Assembly (NCBI GenBank): GCA_963747345.1 | Contig: CAVVFA010000035.1 | Span: forward strand, 1 to 64,000 | Length of the DNA: 64,000 bases | Source: GCA-2746795 sp963747345 | GTDB lineage: Bacteria; Chloroflexota; Anaerolineae; Promineifilales; Promineifilaceae | Reading direction: 5' to 3' | Shown here: piece by piece, positions 20,001 through 28,263 of the stretch | Position numbering within the stretch: position 1 is the first letter of the stretch | Layout: each line of letters begins with the position of its first letter | Position numbers and translations under genes: made by a program | Notes under the pieces: model-generated | Seen by the model: only the letters and a program-made list of their open reading frames with translations | Database searches by the model: none | What the model was told of the DNA's origin: nothing

Positions 20001-21451
20001 TGTTTTATGCAGACGGTAGGGCCTGTGTGTTCGCTGACGTATTCTTCCAGGGCAAAGTGGAAATTGGTGCCGCCAAAACCAAAGGCGCTCACACCAGCCC
20101 GGCGCGGCAGGCCGTTATGGGGCGGCAGCCAGGGACGGGAGTGGGTATTTAAATAGAAGGGTGTGTTCTCAATGTCCATCTTGGGGTGGGGCAGATCGAC
20201 GTTGAGGGTGGGCGGCAAGATGCGGTGGTGCAGAGCCAGCACGGTTTTGATGAGGCTGGCGGCGCCAGCGGCGGCTTTGGTGTGCCCAATCTGGGATTTG
20301 ACACTGCCTAGGGCGATATGTTGTTTGTTTGGATTGTTGTGAGAAAAGACTTCGTTTAGTCCGGCGAATTCGGTGGGATCGCCAGCGGGTGTGCCGGTGC
20401 CGTGGGCTTCGACCAGGCCGACGGTGGCGGGGTCAAAACCGGCGTCCTGGTAGGCGCGGGCCACTGCCATTGCCTGACCGGAGGCACGCGGGGCATAGAT
20501 GCTTTTATAACGGCCGTCGCTGGAAGTGCCAATGCCTTTGATGACGGCATAAATCCGGTCGCCATCCCGTTCTGCATCTGCCAGACGTTTGAGAACCAAC
20601 ATGCCCACTGCTTCCCCGATCATCATGCCATCGGAATCAGCGTCGAAGGGGCGGATTTCGTTTTTCAGGGAGAAGGCAGGGGTTTTGCTGAAGCTCATGT
20701 ACATGAAAATGGAGTTGTCGGTATCGACGCCGCCGGTGATCATGGTGTCGGCGCGGTAATCGGTTAGCTCGGTGACGGCCATTTTGATGGCGGCCAGGGA
20801 GGCGGCGCAGGCGGCGTCTACGACACAGTTCATGCCGCCCAGGTCTAGTCGATTTGCTACCCGTCCTGAAATGACGTTGCCCAACATGCCGGGGAAGGAA
20901 TTTTCTTCCCAATGGATGTAGGCTTTTTTCATTTTTTCGATGATTTGGGCGCGGTCTGCTTCGGCGACGCCGCTGCTTTCCAGCACGCGGTCCCAAATGG
21001 GGTATTGCAAGCGGGAGGTTAGCGGGGTGATGAGCTTTTGCCCGCCGCCGACGCCGAGGACGACGCCTGTGCGGGCGCGGTTAAAGTCAATGCCTTCGCC
21101 ATAACCGGCATCGTTCATGGCGGCTTTTGCTACCACGAGCGATAGAAGCTGTGAGGCATCTGTCACTTCCAGGATATTGGGCGGCAGGCCAAATTCCATG
21201 GGATTGAAGTTGATGTCTGGCAGAAAACCGCCCCGTTTGCAGTAAGTTTTGTCCGGGGCGGTGGGGTCGGGATCGTAGTAGTCTTCGATGCGCCAGCGCG
21301 AGGGGGGCACCTCGGTGATGCTGTCTACTTCTTTGACAATATTGTCCCAATATTCTTGTACGTTCTCTGCTTGCGGGAAAACACCGGCGAGGCCAATAAT
21401 GGCAATGGGTGTTTTGCTTAAAGCGCTATTTGTATTTTTCTGATCAGACAT
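14001..21451 (-). CDS. PfaA-like multidomain lipid synthase KS-AT-ACP(x4)-KR-DH, frameshifted
   Basis: First gene of the operon, about 2,480 residues when four frame changes (near 20012, 18310 in a C6 run, 17980 and 16505 in an A8 run) are bridged. The start at 21451 has GGAG 7 bases upstream. Domain order: ketosynthase with DAACAASL (Cys ~215), EAHGTGTPAGD and KSQIGHTKAAAG; malonyl-type acyltransferase with GQGSQ and GHSFGE (~19400); a helical hinge; four ACPs with DLGIDSIKRVEIL (Ser codons near 17776, 17422, 17068, 16669); ketoreductase (FLVSGGAKGI, GAGVLSD, SSAAGFYGNVGQADYAVAN); and a PKS-type dehydratase with FLQDHVIGGNAVLP. This is PfaA architecture plus an explicit DH, as in thraustochytrid OrfA. 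The ACPs need a phosphopantetheinyl transferase, which is not in the window. Inter-domain linkers are built from dispersed genomic repeats. Confidence 0.88.
16541..17900. repeat. Tandem ACP-encoding repeat, 354-bp period, with repeat-derived linkers
   Basis: Three ACP units are spaced exactly 354 bp apart and a fourth is separated by a longer, different linker. The ~70-codon ACP cores are nearly identical at nucleotide level. The linkers combine CACTGTCAACTGTTCACTG, CAATCTCCAATC and TTCGACAAGCTCAGG motifs, which also occur outside this gene. Near-identity suggests recent duplication or gene conversion. Confidence 0.85.
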
Positions 21452-21478
21452 ACGCATCTCCAAAATATTTTCTCCCAA

Positions 21479-22369
21479 GCCTGTAAGTCAGGAGGGGCGA
21501 TTTTACTTTTCCTATCCCAAGTGGTACGCCAATTCTTGAAAAGCCCGCTTGTTTCAAGGGTTGAGGGAATTGGCTTTATAGATTGACCAATGTACATCCC
21601 TGGATTGGCTTAAGTGTAACGCTTGTGGGGCAGAATGAAAAAACCTTTTTGTTTTTTGTCACACATTGTTTAGGAAAGTTCCTAAGGAAAAAACACTTAG
21701 GGGGGTGGGAGTTACGTTATTTGACGCGAATATTCTGTTTTTTGACAGTTATTGGCAGTTTGGCGATTTAGAAATAAATGGGATTGATAGCTTGGGTGAT
21801 GGTGGTGCGGCGTTTTCCCCACACCACTTCGTAATCATCTAAATAGTACGTCCCGTTTCCAGACCTCCGAGGTTTCAAAAACCTCGGAGGTCTAGGCGCT
21901 GGAGAATGACAAGCGGGGTGTGGATAGGTCTGGAGATATGCCACAGCGATCCGTGGAACAGCATCGCCCTCGCGAAGAATCTTACTGTAAAACTTGAATA
22001 GTCCAACCATATCAAGATATAAAACATGATAGATTCATAAGAAGATTGAAATATTGTCAACCCAAGTAATAGTCATTAATTTCAAGATGTGTCATCAGAT
22101 ACCTTCAGATTTCAATTGTCCATCGGTGCCCAGGGCACTTTCCCCATATTCGATAAACTTGTTTCCTCTTTTGCGGATACAAAGATAATGGAAGTATGGA
22201 TATAAACCCTGTTACCGTGAGCAAACCTAATGATTGACACAATATGTTTAATGCTAAGAATCCCGTCTGTTCATTTTCATTCCCTCAAAGATATATTACA
22301 CGTCCGCTTCAAATACAATCTTTCATCTACCATCTCGATTTTACTTGCTAACAAACGGCCGTTTCCCCA
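21479..22369. other. Mostly gene-free gap upstream of the lipid-synthase operon
   Basis: An AT-rich stretch that must hold the operon's promoter (21480-21750); I cannot place -35/-10 boxes with confidence. A minus-strand open frame at 21768-22010 ends YYLDDYEVVWGKRRTTITQA and may be a degenerate gene end, but a strong hairpin interrupts it and I do not recognise it. From 22010 to 22345 I see nothing coding. Confidence 0.4.
21861..21893. repeat. Perfect 15-bp hairpin repeat
   Basis: AGACCTCCGAGGTTT-CAA-AAACCTCGGAGGTCT, a perfect stem with a 3-base loop and no T-tail. The design (long perfect stem, loop flanked by TTT/AAA) matches the element at 22944-22974, although the outer arms differ. More likely a dispersed palindromic element than a terminator. 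Confidence 0.75.
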
Positions 22370-22922
22370 TCAACCCTTCACCACCATCGGCAAACCCGCC
22401 ACCAAAAAGTAAACGTGATCCGCAGCTTGGGCAAGCTGCTGGTTGGCGCGGCCCAGGGTGTCGCGGTAAATGCGGCCCAAGGGGATAGGGCGGCACGAGA
22501 CCCAGCCCGACTTCGTTGGACACAACGAGCCAATGGGCGCTGCTTTGCTGGATGGTGGTGATGAGGGCTGAGATTTCGGCGGAAACGGCCGTTTCGCTCC
22601 CCACCTCATCCAGATCATCCAAATCAGGATTCATCGCCATCAGCAAATTGGTTACCAACAACGTCACACAGTCGAGCAGCACTACCTCGGCGCTGATGGG
22701 ATTGTCTGCCAGATTGCCGGAGATATTGATGGGGATTTCTCGTGTTTGCCAGGATAACGGCCGTTTTGTCCGGTGCTTTTTAATGCGAGCCGCCATCTCG
22801 TCATCTTTGGCTTCGGCGGTGGCAATGTAAACCACAGCGCCACCTTGCTCTGTCGCCAGCTTTTCGGCAAACGTCGATTTTCCACTGCGTGCCCCGCCTA
22901 AAATCAAAGTCAATTCGCCCAT
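22370..22922 (-). CDS. cobU: Adenosylcobinamide kinase / adenosylcobinamide-phosphate guanylyltransferase, frameshifted near its 3' end
   Basis: CobU phosphorylates adenosylcobinamide and then adds GMP, preparing it for the CobS reaction in cobalamin assembly. The N-terminus LILGGARSGKSTFAEKLA is the P-loop. AVVYIATAEAKDDEMAARI and LLDCVTLLVTNLL follow, then VVSNEVGLG. The frame changes near 22495. The correct C-terminus (IPLGRIYRDTLGRANQQLA, ADHVYFLVAGLPMVVKG) lies in the next frame and stops at 22370. The ATG at 22922 is used because MGELTLILGG is the conserved start. It is the last gene of a minus-strand run beginning with cobS. An AACGGCCGTT copy follows the stop; two more lie in the coding region. 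Confidence 0.88.
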
Positions 22923-22943
22923 TTTTCTGTGTTTCCTGGCTGA

Positions 22944-22974
22944 GATTGGACCAATTTCCAAAATTGGTCCAATC
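22944..22974. repeat. Perfect 14-bp hairpin between the SDR gene and cobU
   Basis: GATTGGACCAATTT-CCA-AAATTGGTCCAATC. The perfect stem lacks a T-run, so it could act as an mRNA-processing or stability element between two co-transcribed genes. Its layout resembles the hairpin at 21861-21893. Confidence 0.7.
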
Positions 22975-22985
22975 GGAATGTGCGC

Positions 22986-23692
22986 TTAACCCAGAACTTT
23001 GTAATCTTGGGCGGCGTATAAGCGCCCCGTCGGGCCATTGTCTTCTAACAAGGCGGGAACCAACGCGCCCGGCAGTACCGTTTCCACTTCTTCCCAGGCG
23101 TTAGGACCGCCCAGATCGGTTTTTAGCCAGCCCGGATCCAGATAATTGACCAGCACATTGTCGGCTTTAACCGCCACCGCCAAATCCCGCGAGTATTTGT
23201 CCACGGCCGCTTTGGACACGCTGTAGGGCGACAAATTGGGCTGGTCGGCTATGCCAGAGGTGAGGTTGATGATGCGGCCGTAGCCCCGTTCCTGCATTCC
23301 TGGGGCAAAGGCGTTGCACAGTTGAATCATGGCAAACAGGTTGACTTGCATGGTTTGCAGCCACATCTTCCATGGTAAGTTTCAAAGATGGGGGTATACG
23401 GACTCATGATGGCGGCGTTGTTGTAGAGAATGTCTACGGTTCCTGGGCCAGCGACCACTCCGGCAATGATCGCTTGAATGCCCTCGTCTGTGGCTAAATC
23501 GCCAGTGGTGACGTGGGTTTGCACGTCGTAGTCGGCTAACAGTTTTTGGGTGGCTTCGGTATTGGACAGAGAACGGCCGTGGATGACCACATTGCAGCCG
23601 CGCTCCGCCAGTCCCATTGCAATTTGTTGCCCAATGCCTCGGCTGGAACCGGTGACGAGTGCCCATTTTCCTGCAAGTTGTTGTGTTGTCAT
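22986..23692 (-). CDS. Short-chain dehydrogenase/reductase (SDR), one frameshift
   Basis: Classical SDR of ~235 residues after bridging a frame change near 23375. The N-terminal Rossmann motif is ALVTGSSRGIGQQIA, then DILYNNAAIMSPY (NNAG-like), then IINLTSGIADQPNLSPYSVS with the catalytic Ser and YxxxK (YSVSKAAVDKY). LDPGWLKTDLGG is the usual PG motif after the active site. The substrate cannot be predicted. It follows the epimerase gene by 11 bp and precedes cobU, so it is co-transcribed with cobalamin genes, though it has no known role in that pathway. AGGAGA precedes the ATG at 23692. Confidence 0.85.
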
Positions 23693-23703
23693 GATGTTGT
23701 CTC

Positions 23704-24698
23704 CTATTGTGTCCAGGCAGATTCGTAAGCCTGGATGATTTTGTCGATGCGTTCATCGAATTCTGTGTTGATTGTTTGTCTCGCTGGGTCTTCGTCATAC
23801 CAGGCCATGATCTCTTTAATTCCCTGGGCAAACGGAATGGCCGCCACGTAATCTGGCACAACTCGCTTGATTTTTGTATTGTCGAAGATCATGCTGTGCA
23901 TTTTGTCGCCTAATAAACCGGCGCCCCAATCCGCATCAAACTTTGCGATGAAGTCGGAAGGAATGTGGACGATGTTGGCTTCTGTGCCGGCGGCACTGGG
24001 CGACTAGTTCAAAAATCTGGTTCCAGGTCAAGCAGTTCGTCTGAGGTGATGTGGAAGGTTTCGCCCAGCGCGTGGTTGTTGCCGAGCAGTCCCACAAACG
24101 CTTTGGCAAAGTCTCGATGGTGCGTCAGCGTCCACAACGAGGAGCCATCGCCATGCACAATCACTTTTTTGCCCTGGCGCATCCGGTTGACGACGGTGTA
24201 GCCGCCATCCATGGGCAGCAGCGTTTTGTCGTAGGTGTGGGAGGGGCGCACGATGGTCATGGGGAAACCGTCTTCGCGGTACGCTTTCAGGAGCCGTTCT
24301 TCGCAGGCGATTTTGTTGCGGGAATAGGCCCAGTAAGGGTTGTGCAGCGGCGTCGATTCGGTGATGGGCAGCTGCACGGGCGGCGTCTGGTAAGCGGAGG
24401 CGGAACTGATGAAGATGTATTGTTTTGTGCGACCGCTGAACAAAGCCAGGTCTGTCTCAATATGTTCTGGCGTGAAGGCAATCCAGTTGACAACTGCGTC
24501 AAACTGATGGTCGCCCAATGCCTGCCGCACCGATTCCGGGTCTCGAATGTCGCCCTTCAGAATGGTGACGCCTGCTGGTGCCTGGCGCATGCTTTGGCCG
24601 CGATTTAGCAGGTATAGATCCAGACCGCGGTCTACGGCCAATTGTGTACAGGCGGAACTGATAATTCCGGTACCGCCGATGAATAAGACTTTAAACAT
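23704..24698 (-). CDS. NAD-dependent epimerase/dehydratase family protein (extended SDR), frameshifted
   Basis: The start at 24698 has AAGGAGG 5 bases upstream. The N-terminus VLFIGGTGIISSACTQLAVD is a GxxGxxG nucleotide site. FDAVVNWIAF, IFISSASAYQTPP (catalytic Ser) and YWAYSRNKIACE (YxxxK-type Tyr/Lys) follow. The frame breaks near 24010 and again just after. The remaining C-terminus, from EANIVHIPSDFIAKFDADW to the stop at 23704, includes YVAAIPFAQGIKEIMAWYD, normal for this family. Members rearrange sugar nucleotides or act as isoflavone-reductase-like oxidoreductases; the substrate is unknown. Lying between cobS and the SDR gene, it is probably part of one transcript. Confidence 0.82.
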
Positions 24699-24734
24699 TG
24701 TTTCCTCCTTGGGTTATGGTGATGCAATGATACC

Positions 24735-25568
24735 TTAATATGCAGCGGCAACTAAGAGCAGCAGCACCACAATCTCGCTGATCTCGCATAATGAACCGTA
24801 AATATCACCCGTTAAGCCGGGGATACGTGTCATCACATATTTGCTGCCCAGCCAGACGGTGAGGGCGACGGCGACCATCGCTGCCAAACCGAGTAATCCG
24901 CCAGCAAAAATGGCAACGATGAGGGTAACGGCCGTTGCCAGCAGGCGTTCGGCTGGCCCAGCTTCATTTTTCATCGTGCGACCCAGCCCTGTTTCACGGG
25001 CATAAGGAAAGCTGACGACGGCGAGGCTGATGGCCCAACGTCCCAAGGTGGGGATGAGGATGAGGGCAGCGGTTACTGAGACTGTCGAAGTGGACGCTTC
25101 GACAAGCTCAGCGACCGCTTCGACAGGCTCAGTGAGCGCCGTTAACGCTGTAAATTTGATGAGCAGCAACAAAACACCGCCAGCCAGCGCATAGGCGCCA
25201 ACCCGTTCATCACGCATGATGTGTAGCCGTGATTCAGGGGTAAAGCCGCCAAACAAGCCGTCGCAAGCATCCAAAAAGCCATCGAAATGAAGAACGCCGG
25301 TTAATAGAATCCAAGCTGCCAACAGCAAGGCGGTGCTTAAATTGGGTGGGAACAGGAGGTTGAGCAGAGCATTTATAGCTGCCAAGATCAGGCCTAGTCC
25401 GAGACCGACCAATGGGAAAAAGGCCACAGCGCGACCGAGTTCTTGATCGGTAAACGGCCGTTTAATCACAGGTGGCATCGTCGTCAAAAACTGAGATGCC
25501 ACCAAAATAGCGCTCAGGGAAAAGCCGGAGTTTTTTTGCCCGGGTTTGAAGGGTTGTTTATCTGTCAT
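24735..25568 (-). CDS. cobS: Adenosylcobinamide-GDP ribazoletransferase (cobalamin synthase)
   Basis: CobS is an integral membrane enzyme that joins adenosylcobinamide-GDP to alpha-ribazole in the last step of the nucleotide-loop pathway. Recognisable are FLTTMPP, FFPLVGLGLGLILA, GVLHFDGFLDACDGLFGG (the metal-binding Asp cluster), MRDERVGAYALAGGVLL and LGRWA, with about seven membrane segments over 277 residues. Between two membrane segments lies EPVEAVAELVEAST, encoded by the dispersed TTCGACAAGCTCAG repeat. This lengthens a loop that is short in other CobS proteins. It is the first gene of the cobS-epimerase-SDR-cobU run. AACGGCCGTT copies also lie inside the frame. Confidence 0.9.
   Translation of the reverse strand: MTDKQPFKPGQKNSGFSLSAILVASQFLTTMPPVIKRPFTDQELGRAVAFFPLVGLGLGLILAAINALLNLLFPPNLSTALLLAAWILLTGVLHFDGFLDACDGLFGGFTPESRLHIMRDERVGAYALAGGVLLLLIKFTALTALTEPVEAVAELVEASTSTVSVTAALILIPTLGRWAISLAVVSFPYARETGLGRTMKNEAGPAERLLATAVTLIVAIFAGGLLGLAAMVAVALTVWLGSKYVMTRIPGLTGDIYGSLCEISEIVVLLLLVAAAY
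25075..25142. repeat. Dispersed TTCGACAAGCTCAG repeat inserted in cobS
   Basis: CACTGAGAC..GTCGAAGTGGACGC followed by TTCGACAAGCTCAGCGACC and a second related copy. The motif recurs at 17205, 17560, 28310-28350 and 48178, so it is a dispersed family. Here it keeps the reading frame and codes for a loop. Confidence 0.75.
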
Positions 25569-25860
25569 ATATCAATGAAAAGTGTCAAGCTAACTTCATG
25601 GTTTTTTGAACCATGCCAATAAATTGAAATGTGCATGTGTACCTTAATCAATAACAGGCTGAGTGGCAAATGATATTTGCCACTTGTTTGGGCGACATTG
25701 CTCGTTTAACTTTCTGAAGTCGTCCAATCTTAACAATTTCCAAATAATTCCTTCAGAAGTTCTTCTGATTCATCTTCTATACTCCCATGGATAAATAAAA
25801 CTATAAGCGCATGGCAAAGCGGGTTTCTGTGCGTTGAATCATTTTTAGGAGTAATACGGC
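25569..25860. other. Divergent intergenic region cobS / efflux operon
   Basis: About 290 bp, AT-rich, between the minus-strand cobalamin operon and the plus-strand efflux operon. It must carry both promoters. AGGAG at about 25847 is the ribosome site of the adaptor gene. I see no hairpin resembling a cobalamin riboswitch. Confidence 0.4.
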
Positions 25861-27486
25861 ATGTTGAAGAAGAAAGGTTTTTGGATTAGCTTGGTGGTGG
25901 TGGCTTTGATAGCTGTGGGCGGTTATTTTGCTTACAACCAGTTTTATCAACCGACTCAGGTTGTGGCAGAAGAGGCGCCGTTGCAAACGGCCGTTTCCCG
26001 AACAGGCGACATCACCATTTCAGCGACGGGTGCTGGCACAGTGATTCCGGCCACTGAGATAACTCTGTCCTTCCTGACGGGTGGCGTTTTGGAAGAACTC
26101 GATGTCCAGGTCGGATCAAACGTAGATAGTGGTGATATTCTGGCAAAGTTGGACGATTTTGACGCCCAGCAAGCAGTTGCCAATGCGGATTTGCAATTGA
26201 AACAAGCTGCCTTCAGTACCGATGCGGAAGCGACAGGAGCTGGTGTCAGTCTGAGTGATATTACCGTTGAGCAAGCCCGGCTCAGCCTGGAAACAGCGCA
26301 GGCCGCGTTGGACGAGTTGCTGAATTGGGAGCCAGATGAGAATGAAATCGCACAGGCACAAGCCAATTTAAATGCAGCCAGAGCCAGTTATTCAGCGGCT
26401 GCCGGATCAGAAACATCTGCTCAGAATAATCTGACTATTGCTGAAATTGAATTGAATACATCAAAGCGAAATTTACAGCAGGCACAAGAAAATTATGATA
26501 CGGCCTGGACAGTTGACAGAGATTGGGAAACCTTCTGGCCGGAGCCAATCTGTGATCCGGGTGAACCGGAGCCTTGTTCAGGTCAAACCTGGCAACAACG
26601 CATTGAACAAGAACGGGAAAGCACAGTTAACGCCCTGTTTAATGCTCAAGAAAGCTTGACCATTGCGCAAACGACATTCGATTCAACTACGGTTGGTATC
26701 AACTACAGCAGTTCAGCCAGTGCCAACAGTAATATTGTCAGTGCCCAAATCTCCCTGGAAGAGGCTCAAATTGGTCCCTCAGAAGATGAAATCGAGACAG
26801 CGGAGATGGCGGTCCGACAAGCAGAATTAGTGGTACAGCAGGCGCTTATTAATCAAGAAAATGATGCGCTCAGTGTGAAACAAGCCCAGTTGAACCTGGA
26901 AGAAGCAGAGCGGACACTGACAAATACGGTGATGTTATCGCCCATGGCTGGCACAATCATGTCTATTTCTGCCGATGTTGGCGAAAACGTTGGTACGGCC
27001 GAATTTATTACCCTGGCCGATCTGGAAACGCCACTGCTAGAAGTGTATCTTGACGAATCTGACATGAATATGGTTGGGCTGGATTATGCGGTGGAGGTTG
27101 TGTTTGATGCGCTGCCTGATGAAACGTTTACAGGCGTGGTGGTACAGGTTGATCCGCAGTTGGTGAATGAAAGTGGCATAACGGCCGTTCGTGCCCTCGT
27201 GCAGCTAAATTCCTTTGCCAAACCACAAACCTTGCCCGTGGGGATGAATGCCACCGTTGAAGTGATTGGTGGACAGGCGACCAACGCCGTTATTGTGCCC
27301 GTTGAAGCCCTGCGTGAATTGTCGCCAGACGAATATGCTGTCTTTGTGATGGAGAACGGTGAGCCAAAACTGCGTATGGTGCAAGTCGGCATCATGGACT
27401 TTTCCTTTGCGGAAATTCTCTCTGGCCTGGAAGCCGGGGAGGAAGTGACGACGGGGATTGTGCAGACTGTGGACAGTGAACAGTAA
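25861..27486 (+). CDS. HlyD/MacA-family efflux periplasmic adaptor
   Basis: 541 residues with an N-terminal membrane anchor (WISLVVVALIAVGGYFAY). A lipoyl-like half-motif ISATGAGTVIPATEITLSF and LDVQVGSNVDSGDILAKLD precede a very long, Ala/Gln-rich coiled-coil hairpin (~residues 90-350). The second half of the lipoyl domain (LSPMAGTIMSISADVGENVG) and a beta-barrel/membrane-proximal domain follow. This layout is MacA/HlyD. It would couple an ABC exporter to substrate capture outside the membrane. An acidic Cys-containing insert (EPICDPGEPEPCSG) in the hairpin is unusual. The protein ends ..TVDSEQ, encoded by the dispersed GTGAACAGTG repeat, which supplies the stop codon. First gene of an operon with the ABC ATPase and permease. 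Confidence 0.88.
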   Translation: MLKKKGFWISLVVVALIAVGGYFAYNQFYQPTQVVAEEAPLQTAVSRTGDITISATGAGTVIPATEITLSFLTGGVLEELDVQVGSNVDSGDILAKLDDFDAQQAVANADLQLKQAAFSTDAEATGAGVSLSDITVEQARLSLETAQAALDELLNWEPDENEIAQAQANLNAARASYSAAAGSETSAQNNLTIAEIELNTSKRNLQQAQENYDTAWTVDRDWETFWPEPICDPGEPEPCSGQTWQQRIEQERESTVNALFNAQESLTIAQTTFDSTTVGINYSSSASANSNIVSAQISLEEAQIGPSEDEIETAEMAVRQAELVVQQALINQENDALSVKQAQLNLEEAERTLTNTVMLSPMAGTIMSISADVGENVGTAEFITLADLETPLLEVYLDESDMNMVGLDYAVEVVFDALPDETFTGVVVQVDPQLVNESGITAVRALVQLNSFAKPQTLPVGMNATVEVIGGQATNAVIVPVEALRELSPDEYAVFVMENGEPKLRMVQVGIMDFSFAEILSGLEAGEEVTTGIVQTVDSEQ

Positions 27487-27556
27487 ACAGTGAACAGTGG
27501 ACAGTGTTCAGTTGAGTCCTCACTGAAAACTGTTCACTGGACACTGAAAACTGAAA
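27474..27556. repeat. GTGAACAGTG-type repeat cluster
   Basis: Repeated GTGGACAGTGAACAGTAAAC and its inverted form CACTGAAAACTGTTCACTG. The first copy forms the 3' end of the adaptor gene and the last runs up to the ATPase ribosome site. The same motif encodes the ACP linkers at 16.9-18.1 kb, lies at 18490-18520 and recurs at 31553-31580. Confidence 0.75.
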
Positions 27557-27568
27557 GATGGAGAAAAA

Positions 27569-28261
27569 ATGCAACCAATCATTCAAACTTACGATTTACG
27601 CAAAGTATATGGCATGGGCGATATTCAGGTGGCGGCGCTAGACGGCGTGGACGTGCGCATTGATGAAGGCGAATTTGTAGCCGTGATGGGACCCTCTGGC
27701 TCTGGCAAGAGTACGCTGATGAATATTTTGGGCTGTTTAGACCGGCCGACAAACGGCCGTTATATTCTAGCTGGCGAAGATGTCAGTGGTCTGAACAAAG
27801 TGCAGTTGGCGGCCATTCGTAATCGACGGCTGGGTTTTATCTTCCAATCCTTCAACTTGCTCTCGCGCACCAGCGCCTTGCGTAATGTGATGCTGCCTCT
27901 CGTCTACAAACGACAGGAAACGCTCTCGCCCAAAGAACGGGAGGAGAAGGCAATGGCGGCGTTAGAATCGGTGGGACTGGCAGATCGCGCCCATCATGAG
28001 CCGAACGAGCTGTCTGGCGGACAGCGGCAGCGGGTGGCGATTGCCCGAGCACTGGTCAACGATCCGGTGCTGCTCATGGCTGATGAGCCGACGGGCAATC
28101 TGGACAGCAAAACCGGTCTGGAAATCATGGAACTGTTTCACGAACTGCACAGCCGAGGGCGCACCATCGTCATGGTGACCCATGAAACGGAAATCGCAAA
28201 CGAAACACAGCGCACCATTTCGCTTTATGACGGCAAAATTTCCTCAGATGGGAGAGCCTAA
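27569..28261 (+). CDS. ABC transporter ATP-binding protein (MacB/LolD type)
   Basis: 230 residues, standard for the family. Walker A is GPSGSGKSTLMNILGC, the Q-loop FIFQSFNLL, the ABC signature NELSGGQRQRVAIARAL, Walker B LLMADEPTGNLD, and the switch His MVTHE. It powers a MacB-like mechanotransmission exporter. GGAG precedes the ATG by 5 bases. It is flanked by the adaptor gene and an FtsX-type permease gene that starts right after its stop, so the three form one operon. An AACGGCCGTT copy inside codes for NGR in a surface loop (RPTNGRYIL). Confidence 0.95.
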   Translation: MQPIIQTYDLRKVYGMGDIQVAALDGVDVRIDEGEFVAVMGPSGSGKSTLMNILGCLDRPTNGRYILAGEDVSGLNKVQLAAIRNRRLGFIFQSFNLLSRTSALRNVMLPLVYKRQETLSPKEREEKAMAALESVGLADRAHHEPNELSGGQRQRVAIARALVNDPVLLMADEPTGNLDSKTGLEIMELFHELHSRGRTIVMVTHETEIANETQRTISLYDGKISSDGRA

Positions 28262-28263
28262 TC

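Noticed and set aside
14001..21451. Interpreting the synthase fragments as four or five separate genes
   Set aside because: Domains join in canonical PfaA order and sequence continues in the next frame at each break, often at a homopolymer; one gene is simpler.
25569..25860. Cobalamin riboswitch upstream of cobS
   Set aside because: I could not find the B12-box-like conserved core or a suitable set of helices in this interval.
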